Source of the DNA: Anaerolineales bacterium
Lineage (GTDB): Bacteria; Chloroflexota; Anaerolineae; Anaerolineales; E44-bin32
DNA length: 14,490 bases
Reading direction: 5' to 3'
Assembly: GCA_011772595.1 (NCBI GenBank)
Contig: WVZH01000410.1
Location: forward strand, 5,651 to 20,140
Shown: positions 7,354-13,305 of the stretch, piece after piece
Numbering within the stretch: the stretch's first letter is position 1
Layout of the letters: each line of letters begins with the position of its first letter
The notes under the pieces: generated by a model
Database searches by the model: none
What the model was told of the DNA's origin: nothing
What the model saw: the letters and a program-made list of their open reading frames with translations, nothing else
Made by a program: the position numbers and the translations under genes

Positions 7354-8741
7354 GTCATCATCCTTGTGGTGCGCATTTCCATTGGCAGATTGAAGACCAG
7401 CAGAGCTGCGATCGTGAGCATCATGAGGAACAAGGCCCACGGCAGCAATTCCTTCAAGGCTTCGATCGGTTCCTGAAGCGATCTCACCCCGGACACTGCA
7501 AGAACGACCATAGCAATAATGAATCCAACAGTCACGGAAAAAACTTGAAGGGGAAAGATCCAATCCGGCGGGAGCAGATAACTGAGCGTCCAATTCGGTG
7601 TTTTTCCGAGCCAGGTGAGACCATTGTCGAGGAGAAAAGTTTGCAGGACAGGTATGAGCGCCAACCCACCCACGGCGAAATGGAAGCCGTAGTGTGCGAA
7701 CCAGACGCCAAATCCTAGGGGGATGAAAGCAGGCGCATAACGCGCCGCAATGTCGCGGCCAGGAACGGGCCTGACTCTCGAAGTCAACCGGGCGCTGGAC
7801 TGAGTGCAAGCCAAGATTGCTATGGCTGGGATTACCAGATTCAGCGTGCTGAAGGTGATCAGGATTCGAATGGCGCCGGATTGGATGTGCAGCGTTTGCT
7901 GGAGCCATTTCTGCAGAGCGAACATCGGCGGAACCATACCGAAGGCATTTGTGACAGCGAAGAATGTTAGGCTCACAACAAGGAAGGTGTAGTCCCATCT
8001 GCGGCGAAGTACTGAACTTAGCCATTCGGTGAGCGGCCGACGGGCAACGAGAAGGACGTTGTCGTATGGACAAGCGCGTACGCAATCGAGGCAAAGTGTA
8101 CAGTCCATATTGGAGCGGAGGGTTGGGGCGAACAGCTCCGTGCCACAGCCCAGCACCTCTTCGCTCCCGTTGACACACTCCTTGCCTTCACATTCTTGGC
8201 AGACTTTAAGACTATGGGCAGTAATTTGTAACGGCGAACCCGTGCTGTAGATGAAGTTAAATGCTCCGAGGGGGCAGACGTATTTGCAGAAGGGTGATTC
8301 GGCAAAAAGGAACTCCAGTGCGAATGCGGCGATGAAATATGCGACGACGAGCCAGGCAGTGAGTGGAGGATTAGCCCATAGATCAAGCCATTCGTATAGC
8401 CAAAATATGATGAGAAGGCCGGCAATGGAGAGCCACTTATTTCGGAGGGCGCGTGGCCAGCGACCACCCGCACGGCTCAAGCGAACAGCGACGGTTCGTG
8501 GGAGCGTAAATGGGCAGGCAAAGCAAAACAGATTACCGAGGATTAAAAGAGCGAGGATGATGAAGCCGCGGTAGTGAATCCAAACCAAAACCGTGGAGAG
8601 GTTCGTTGAGGCAAGGTCGGGTCCGGTGAATCCTTCGTAGATGACCAAGACGGCCAATGCGAGGAGGAGAAGTTGGAAAACGAGCCTTCCCCAGCGCCAG
8701 CGAAAGAGGCGACCAAGGAGTGGAAGGTCAAATACGTTCAT
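7350..8741 (-). CDS. Membrane polyferredoxin, FixG/CcoG/NapH-like 4Fe-4S protein
   Basis: This is a 463-residue polytopic membrane protein with ferredoxin clusters in the middle. In order: helices at about 20-35 and 57-72, then CFACP (C73, C76); helices at about 103-118 and 128-147; CKYVCP (C152, C156); a cysteine group C181, C184, C189 and C199; the classical 4Fe-4S motif CTLCLDCVRACP (C214, C217, C220, C224); then five or six helices to the end, one containing AHYGFH (H350, H354). The paired CxxCP motifs in membrane segments are typical of the NapH/NosR/FixG (CcoG) group, which moves electrons across or within the membrane; CcoG is known as a Cu(II) reductase for cbb3 oxidase assembly. Here the gene lies opposite a caa3 operon and overlaps a FixH-like gene, so oxidase or copper maturation is a reasonable inference. 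The in-frame stop just upstream fixes ATG 8741. The long C-terminal membrane region is not part of the classical FixG layout. Confidence 0.82.
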   Translation of the reverse strand: MNVFDLPLLGRLFRWRWGRLVFQLLLLALAVLVIYEGFTGPDLASTNLSTVLVWIHYRGFIILALLILGNLFCFACPFTLPRTVAVRLSRAGGRWPRALRNKWLSIAGLLIIFWLYEWLDLWANPPLTAWLVVAYFIAAFALEFLFAESPFCKYVCPLGAFNFIYSTGSPLQITAHSLKVCQECEGKECVNGSEEVLGCGTELFAPTLRSNMDCTLCLDCVRACPYDNVLLVARRPLTEWLSSVLRRRWDYTFLVVSLTFFAVTNAFGMVPPMFALQKWLQQTLHIQSGAIRILITFSTLNLVIPAIAILACTQSSARLTSRVRPVPGRDIAARYAPAFIPLGFGVWFAHYGFHFAVGGLALIPVLQTFLLDNGLTWLGKTPNWTLSYLLPPDWIFPLQVFSVTVGFIIAMVVLAVSGVRSLQEPIEALKELLPWALFLMMLTIAALLVFNLPMEMRTTRMMT

Positions 8742-8914
8742 CCCATAGCATCCCTAGGAGATACCGACAACTTGATTGGTACTTCAAGATCGACCTCGCC
8801 CAAATTCTTGAGGAGCAGCATGGATTGACGGTTGTCTCCGTCCGTCGGAGCTTGGATCGACCGCAGTATCACGACATCCAGATCGCTGAGGTGCTTCCAC
8901 GAACGCTGAAAATC

Positions 8915-8923
8915 ATTCTATCA
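8915..8923 (-). promoter_or_regulatory. Candidate extended -10 promoter for the polyferredoxin operon
   Basis: On the minus strand the bases read TGATAGAAT, which fits TGnTATAAT with one mismatch. No good -35 element is visible. Transcription would start about 165 bases before the polyferredoxin ATG. Confidence 0.3.
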
Positions 8924-8929
8924 TAGGCG

Positions 8930-8960
8930 TTGAACATGCCTTCCGTTGTTAAATTAGAAT
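8930..8960 (+). promoter_or_regulatory. Candidate promoter for the aldo/keto reductase gene
   Basis: TTGAAC (8930-8935) and TAGAAT (8955-8960) are separated by 19 bases, longer than the optimum 17. This would leave a leader of about 122 bases before ATG 9089. The call is weak and based on consensus only. Confidence 0.25.
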
Positions 8961-9088
8961 CGGTTCAGCGGCTAGGCAGAGGGAGCGTGTCCCCACCCTT
9001 TGATTATCGATCGCGTGCAGAATGTAGTCCGGTGTGGGAAGCTTGAGGTGTGGCATCAAACTACTGAAGAAAGATTGAGGAGGATAGG

Positions 9089-10072
9089 ATGGAATACAGG
9101 AATTTGGGCTGTACGGGATTGAAAGTTTCCGAATTATGTCTCGGAACGATGCAATTTGGTTGGACAGCGGACGAGGACACATCCTACGAGGTTCTAACAG
9201 GTGCGTTCGACGCTGGGATAAATTTCATCGACACTGCAGACATCTATTCGAGGTGGGTGGAAGGAAATCCAGGCGGCGTCTCGGAGACGATCATTGGAAA
9301 TTGGTTGAAAAAGAGCGTGGCGAGAAGAGAAGAAGTCGTGATTGCTACCAAGGTGCGGGGTCAGATGGGTGCGAGACCGAACGAGGAAGGTCTCTCGAGG
9401 GTACACATCATGGCTTCCATCGAAGCCTCGTTACGCCGCTTAGGGACGGACTATATCGATCTCTACCAGTTGCATTGGCCGGATGAGGACACACCGATCG
9501 AAGAGACACTTTCTACGCTTGACGACCTCGTTCGGCAAGGTAAGGTCCACTATGTTGGTTGCTCGAATTTCCCCGCCTGGCGACTCGTGCAGGCGCTGTG
9601 GGTATCTGACAAAAATAACCTGGCGAGTTTTGTGAGCCTACAACCGCACTACAACTTGATACATCGCAAGGAGTTTGAAAACGAACTCGAAGAAGTTTGC
9701 CTGAATTATAGTCTCGGGGTGATTCCCTACAGCCCTTTGGCAGGAGGCTTTCTCACCGGAAAGTATATTCGTGATCAGGCGCCTCCAGATGGTTCAAGGG
9801 GAGCAGGCAGCCAACGGATCCAAGAATATATGGCAGCGGAGAGAAGTTGGGCTGTTCTCCGAAGGTTAGAGAAGTGGGGACGAAAGAGGGGTAAAAGTGC
9901 CTCTCAAATGGCGCTGGGGTGGTTGTTGTCAAGAAAATCGATCACGAGTCCGATCATCGGTCCACGTTCGATGACGCAACTTGAGGACAATCTTGGGGCT
10001 GTAGGGTTAAGGCTCGAGATCGAGGAGATCGAGGCGCTTGAAGACGCTTCAATGAATGGGGAAAAAGGTTGA
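9089..10072 (+). CDS. Aldo/keto reductase
   Basis: This is a complete 327-residue NAD(P)H-dependent oxidoreductase with the (beta/alpha)8 barrel of the aldo/keto reductase superfamily. It would reduce carbonyl groups or oxidise alcohols in the cytosol. The N-terminal MEYRNLGCTGLKVSELCLGT is typical. The catalytic tetrad is visible: D48 and Y53 in FIDTADIY, K88 in IATKV, and H129 in YQLHWPD. Further family positions are VGCSNFPAW (substrate/cofactor wall), IPYSPLAGGFLTGKY, and SPIIGPRSMTQLEDN near the end, which would hold the cofactor phosphate. It resembles the YajO/Tas/potassium-channel-beta group in having long loops. The start is certain: GAGGAGG at 9077-9083, 5 bases upstream. The gene appears monocistronic, and no neighbour suggests a substrate. 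Confidence 0.93.
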   Translation: MEYRNLGCTGLKVSELCLGTMQFGWTADEDTSYEVLTGAFDAGINFIDTADIYSRWVEGNPGGVSETIIGNWLKKSVARREEVVIATKVRGQMGARPNEEGLSRVHIMASIEASLRRLGTDYIDLYQLHWPDEDTPIEETLSTLDDLVRQGKVHYVGCSNFPAWRLVQALWVSDKNNLASFVSLQPHYNLIHRKEFENELEEVCLNYSLGVIPYSPLAGGFLTGKYIRDQAPPDGSRGAGSQRIQEYMAAERSWAVLRRLEKWGRKRGKSASQMALGWLLSRKSITSPIIGPRSMTQLEDNLGAVGLRLEIEEIEALEDASMNGEKG

Positions 10073-10098
10073 TATAGTCTTTCATGTATGCTTGCATG

Positions 10099-10140
10099 AG
10101 GTCAAAGATGTGGATGGACGACTGATTTAGGTCAAGGAAG
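10099..10140 (+). repeat. Two direct repeats AGGTCAARGAWG spaced 30 bases apart
   Basis: AGGTCAAAGATG (10099-10110) and AGGTCAAGGAAG (10129-10140) match at 10 of 12 positions and start exactly 30 bases apart, about three helical turns. They lie 40-80 bases upstream of the -10 element at 10180. The placement would suit an activator or operator pair, but chance cannot be ruled out from one copy of the arrangement. Confidence 0.35.
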
Positions 10141-10176
10141 GCAGATGTTTACTTATGGTAAGTCTAGGGGCGCGAA

Positions 10177-10185
10177 TGGTATAAT
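10177..10185 (+). promoter_or_regulatory. Extended -10 promoter of the xer-like/PNP operon
   Basis: TGGTATAAT is a perfect TGnTATAAT extended -10 element. No consensus -35 is present at 16-18 bases, which extended -10 promoters tolerate. Transcription would start near 10192, leaving a leader of about 29 bases before ATG 10221, with AAGGA (10211-10215) as ribosome binding site. Confidence 0.65.
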
Positions 10186-10220
10186 GGCGTGCGCTTCTGT
10201 AATGGTAGCAAAGGACCCCG

Positions 10221-11063
10221 ATGGACGAGGAAAACCGGCGATATTTCAAGTATCTGGCAGATGAAAAGGGCTACGCTGAGAATACGATCCTAGCCTACAA
10301 GGCTGATCTCGAGCAATTGAGACATGTCCTGGCGTCGATTTCAAGCGAATCGCCTACAATAGGTGGGATCACCTTCGAATCGCTTTCCTCCTATGTGAGA
10401 TGGCTTCATAGACAGGGATATCGAAATTCTACGATCGCACGCAAGATCGCGGCGGTGCGCTCCTATCTTGATTATCTATACCATCATGAAGGTATTGGCT
10501 CCCCCTCGTGGTTGGATGTCCTTCAGCCGCCGCCAAGCCCCAGGCGTCGACCGAAAGTTTTGACAAAAGACGAAGTCGACAATTTGCTCACCACGGCCTC
10601 GCGTGGCGAGACTCCAAGAGCGAAACGTGATTTCGCTGTCCTCTACCTGCTCTACGCGACGGGGATGCGCGCAGCGGAGGTCATCGAACTTGAGCTAGAA
10701 GATGTCGACTTCGAAGGGGGTTCCATTCGCCATCCGCTCGAGTCTCGGCAGATTAAGCCCATTGGCGAAGCGATCGAGGCGTTGCGTGTGTACCTACAGC
10801 AGGGTCGCCCTCATCTTTTGAAAAGTCCTGAGGTTCAAGCGTTGTTTCTAAATCAACGCGGAAATCGGCTTAGCAGACAAGGCTTATGGCTAATTGTCAA
10901 GCGTTGGGCATCGGAGGCTGGTCTTGATAGCGACATTTCACCGCAGACGATGCGACATTCCATCACGCGCCATCTTCTCGATCAAGGACAATCGCGGCGC
11001 GAGATCCAAGAGTTCCTCGGTTTGTCTAGTTCGAACACGATATGGATCCATCGGAGGTCCTAG
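10221..11063 (+). CDS. XerC/XerD-like tyrosine recombinase homologue lacking most catalytic residues
   Basis: This 280-residue protein has the two-domain layout of Xer recombinases: a SAM-like DNA-binding N-terminal domain (about 1-90, with NTILAYKADLEQL) and a C-terminal catalytic fold (about 112-280, from RPKVLTKDEVDNLL). The fit to Escherichia coli XerD around the active site is gap-free at the 3' end, yet of the six catalytic positions only the two arginines remain: R150 (GMRAAEV) and R245 (TMRHS). The Lys hairpin is shortened and lacks the Lys; the first His is Q242 (SPQ instead of SPH); the second His is L268 (FLGLS instead of LLGHS); and the nucleophilic Tyr is H277 (WIHRR). The protein ends three residues later, some 15-20 short of XerD. 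It should bind DNA but not recombine it. The frame is otherwise intact. It precedes purine nucleoside phosphorylase, as xerD does at a distance in Bacillus (ripX-drm-pupG). Confidence 0.8.
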   Translation: MDEENRRYFKYLADEKGYAENTILAYKADLEQLRHVLASISSESPTIGGITFESLSSYVRWLHRQGYRNSTIARKIAAVRSYLDYLYHHEGIGSPSWLDVLQPPPSPRRRPKVLTKDEVDNLLTTASRGETPRAKRDFAVLYLLYATGMRAAEVIELELEDVDFEGGSIRHPLESRQIKPIGEAIEALRVYLQQGRPHLLKSPEVQALFLNQRGNRLSRQGLWLIVKRWASEAGLDSDISPQTMRHSITRHLLDQGQSRREIQEFLGLSSSNTIWIHRRS

Positions 11064-11088
11064 GGAATATGTCGATTGGAGAGCGCTC

Positions 11089-11922
11089 ATGAACTTTGTG
11101 ACAATGGAAGACATTGACAAAGCGGTCCGGACCATCCAGAAACACTCTAAGATCGAGCCCAAGATCGGGATGATCCTCGGATCGGGGCTGGGAGCCATCG
11201 CGGATTCCGTCGAATCGGCTGACACGGTGGGGACCGAGGAGGTGCCGGGATGGCCCGTATCGACCGTCGAAGGGCATGCCGGCCGCTTGGTCCTGGGAAA
11301 TCTTGAGGGTCATCCGATCATCGTGCTTCAGGGAAGGGCTCATTTTTACGAGGGGCATACAATTTCGCGAATCGGTCTCCCAGTCCGGGTGATGCAACGA
11401 TTAGGGGTGGAAACATTAATCGTGACCAACGCGGCCGGAGCTGTGAATCCTGATTTTGTTCCGGGTGAGTTGATGTTGCTTACAGATCACATCAATCTGA
11501 TGGGAATGGCAGGTGTAAATCCTCTCCGTGGTCCCAATCTGGAAGAGTTTGGTCTTCGATTCCCCGATATGAGCCAAGCTTATGATCGAGGACTGATGAA
11601 GATTGCTCGAGAAGTAGCTAATGAGAATGATATTCCATTGCGAGAAGGGGTATATATTTGCCTATCGGGTCCAACATATGAAACCCCGGCAGACTTACGA
11701 TTTTTACGCTCCATCGGTGTGGATGCTGTGGGGATGTCTACAGTCCCTGAAGTTTTGGTTGCCCGTCACGGTGGCACGAAAGTTCTAGGAGTCTCGGGCA
11801 TCAGCAATAAAGCAAATCTTGACGGCGAAACTATCACAACGCATGAAGAAGTCCTGGAAGCCGGCAAGGTTATCACCCCTAGACTGTCTATGTTAATCAA
11901 GGGGGTCTTGCGTAAGCTCTAA
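11089..11922 (+). CDS. punA: Purine nucleoside phosphorylase, trimeric (PNP/MTAP class I)
   Basis: This 277-residue cytosolic enzyme cleaves purine (deoxy)nucleosides with phosphate to the free base and (deoxy)ribose 1-phosphate, for purine salvage. Family motifs: ILGSGLGAIAD at 29-39 (phosphate Ser32), VEGHAGRLVLG with H63, QGRAHFYEGH at 81-90 (R83, H85, Y87), TNAAGAVNPDFVPGELML at 113-130, SGPTYETPAD at 193-202 with the base-contacting E198, VGMSTVPE at 214-221 (M216, S217), and SNKA with N240, matching the catalytic Asn, followed by H252 of THEEVLEAG. Length is normal for the low-molecular-mass trimeric class. The start ATG 11089 is supported by GGAG at 11078-11081; the frame stays open to 10894 only as an overlap with the upstream gene. 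It lies 25 bases after the Xer-like gene and 11 before the next, an operon. Exact substrate preference (guanosine/inosine) is inferred from the family. Confidence 0.93.
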   Translation: MNFVTMEDIDKAVRTIQKHSKIEPKIGMILGSGLGAIADSVESADTVGTEEVPGWPVSTVEGHAGRLVLGNLEGHPIIVLQGRAHFYEGHTISRIGLPVRVMQRLGVETLIVTNAAGAVNPDFVPGELMLLTDHINLMGMAGVNPLRGPNLEEFGLRFPDMSQAYDRGLMKIAREVANENDIPLREGVYICLSGPTYETPADLRFLRSIGVDAVGMSTVPEVLVARHGGTKVLGVSGISNKANLDGETITTHEEVLEAGKVITPRLSMLIKGVLRKL

Positions 11923-11933
11923 TCTGTGCAGAT

Positions 11934-12629
11934 ATGGAAGAAATCTTACTCTTCATTGAAGAGCGGCAGACTTGGATTTATTTGATTTTTGCTTTAATCG
12001 GTCTGATCTACCTGCGAGCTTTGATCCTCTCGTACCAGAACTTGCGAAAATCGTTCTTTTCTCTAGAGCGCGAACGGGCGATGAGCCGATTATCGAGGTC
12101 CGCCGCGATGCTTGCATTAGTCGTGGCAGGTCTGGTTGCAACGTTCGTCCTGGCCAACTTCGCAGGACCGGCAGTACCAGCATCGATGCGATCCACGCCC
12201 TTACCGACGGTTTCACTATTGGCAACACCCAAAAGCCAGAGTGAAGCTGTTGAAGAAGGATTTGCCACTGTCACCCCGCTGGCCCCGCCAGGTCTGAATG
12301 GCGCAGGTTGTCTCAATCCTGATGCCACAATACTCGAGCCGGAGAACGGGGACACAGTTAGTGGAAGGGTTCAAATCTTAGGCGTCGCCAACATTCAGAA
12401 TTTCGCATTCTATAAGGTGGAATATCGGAGGCTTGACGGTGATTGGTTGACCGTTTCTGCAGGGTCGATGCCAGTTTGCGAGACATGCGAGAATATCGAG
12501 GAGCTTGGCATCTGGGACACACGTCTGGTGGAACCTGGGATATATGGTTTTCGTTTACTGGTCACGGATACAGCGGGTAATGCACCATTGCCTTGTGAGA
12601 TCCAGATCCAAATCATGCCTTCTCAGTGA
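11934..12629 (+). CDS. Membrane-anchored protein with C-terminal Ig-like domain, function unknown
   Basis: I do not recognise a named family. The 231-residue product has two predicted membrane helices (about 14-33 and 57-77) joined by a charged segment (34-56: QNLRKSFFSLERERAMSRL), then a Pro/Ser/Thr linker (79-125) and a beta-rich domain (128-229). That domain begins ATILEPENGDTVSGRVQILG and continues FAFYKVEYR and IYGFRLLVTDTAGN, which is the pattern of bacterial Ig-like modules common on the surface of Chloroflexota. Four cysteines (126, 182, 185, 221) could form disulfides outside the cell. The second helix orients the domain outward. It starts 11 bases after the PNP stop, with no clear ribosome binding site, so its translation may depend on coupling. 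Its link to nucleoside metabolism is unknown; a cell-wall or sensing role is only a guess from the architecture. Confidence 0.7.
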   Translation: MEEILLFIEERQTWIYLIFALIGLIYLRALILSYQNLRKSFFSLERERAMSRLSRSAAMLALVVAGLVATFVLANFAGPAVPASMRSTPLPTVSLLATPKSQSEAVEEGFATVTPLAPPGLNGAGCLNPDATILEPENGDTVSGRVQILGVANIQNFAFYKVEYRRLDGDWLTVSAGSMPVCETCENIEELGIWDTRLVEPGIYGFRLLVTDTAGNAPLPCEIQIQIMPSQ

Positions 12630-12741
12630 GGGATAGGTCGGTTGGCAAATACTTGGTGGAGGGTCGATGGAACGCATTTCGTGGAGTGCAAACATAAACG
12701 TACCAATTCACCGGTTGAAAGAGGAAGTGTGAAAAGGTAGG

Positions 12742-13290
12742 ATGATAATCATGGAGGCCACTTCCATCCGACCGGCGATTTCGAGCGATATCCCAACACT
12801 TATGGCGTTAGATCACGGCTACAGCACGGATCATGTGTGGCAGATGTCCTTCGAGCGGTCCCCCTCACAAGTTGGCGCCACGTTCCGGGAGGTTCGCCTG
12901 CCAAGACCAATGCGGGTGACCTATCCGCGTGACCCGAACCGATTGGCAGATGAGTGGACCCTGCGGTCGGCGTTGTTGGTAGCTGAGAACGGGGAAACAC
13001 TCATAGGCTACGTTTCGATCGTAGAGGGCCCTTCTCAAGCCATGGGATGGATCACGGATCTTGTGATCGATCTAAGGCACCGGCGACAAGGCGTCGCCTC
13101 TCGTTTACTAGCAGCCGCGCGTGAGTGGTCTCGCGAGAGAGGCATCACGCGGCTATTTTTGGAAATGCAGAGCAAGAATTATCCTGCGGTCTGTCTTGCC
13201 AGGAAAATGGGATTTGTGTTCAGCGGATATAGTGATCAGTATTATCAAGACCAGGACATCGCATTGTTCTTCTCGTTGTCGCTGTCTTAG
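12742..13290 (+). CDS. GNAT family N-acetyltransferase
   Basis: This 182-residue protein has the GNAT fold, which transfers an acyl group from acyl-CoA to an amine. Visible features: a first strand with TSIRPAISSDIPTLMAL at 7-23, a long middle segment (30-75), the central strand LIGYVSIVEG at 87-96, the acetyl-CoA pyrophosphate loop RRQGVASRLL at 114-123, the helix AAAREWSRERGI, then LFLEMQSKNYPAVCLARKMGFVFSGY at 138-163, containing the N-x-x-A-x-x-L/A-x-x-x-GF motif for CoA. It resembles RimI-like enzymes in that C-terminal motif, but the substrate cannot be named. ATG 12742 follows AGGTAGG; ATG 12751 with the same site about 8 bases away is an equally good start. The membrane-GAF gene begins 15 bases after its stop, in the same frame. 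Confidence 0.85.
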   Translation: MIIMEATSIRPAISSDIPTLMALDHGYSTDHVWQMSFERSPSQVGATFREVRLPRPMRVTYPRDPNRLADEWTLRSALLVAENGETLIGYVSIVEGPSQAMGWITDLVIDLRHRRQGVASRLLAAAREWSRERGITRLFLEMQSKNYPAVCLARKMGFVFSGYSDQYYQDQDIALFFSLSLS

Positions 13291-13305
13291 AGTGGTTTAA
13301 ATTCG

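Larger units (their letters stand above)
8742..9088. other. Divergent intergenic region between polyferredoxin and aldo/keto reductase genes
   Basis: These 347 bases hold no gene I can firmly support. They contain candidate -10 elements in both directions (minus strand 8915-8923; plus strand 8955-8960) and the ribosome binding site GAGGAGG at 9077-9083. A short minus-strand frame (8738-8872) ends by overlapping the polyferredoxin ATG; it is discussed as a finding and not called a gene because no start has a good ribosome binding site. Confidence 0.5.

Noticed and set aside
7354..8178. Upstream extension of the minus-strand Ig protein frame (open for 275 codons before ATG 7353)
   Set aside because: It lies wholly inside the polyferredoxin gene in another frame, its residues are Arg/His/Pro-rich and low in family-like pattern, and the real start at 7353 has a signal peptide and ATGA coupling.
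8657..8926. 89-codon plus-strand frame across the polyferredoxin 5' end
   Set aside because: It runs antisense to the polyferredoxin start region with no ribosome binding site; its second half looks protein-like but nothing recognisable supports it.
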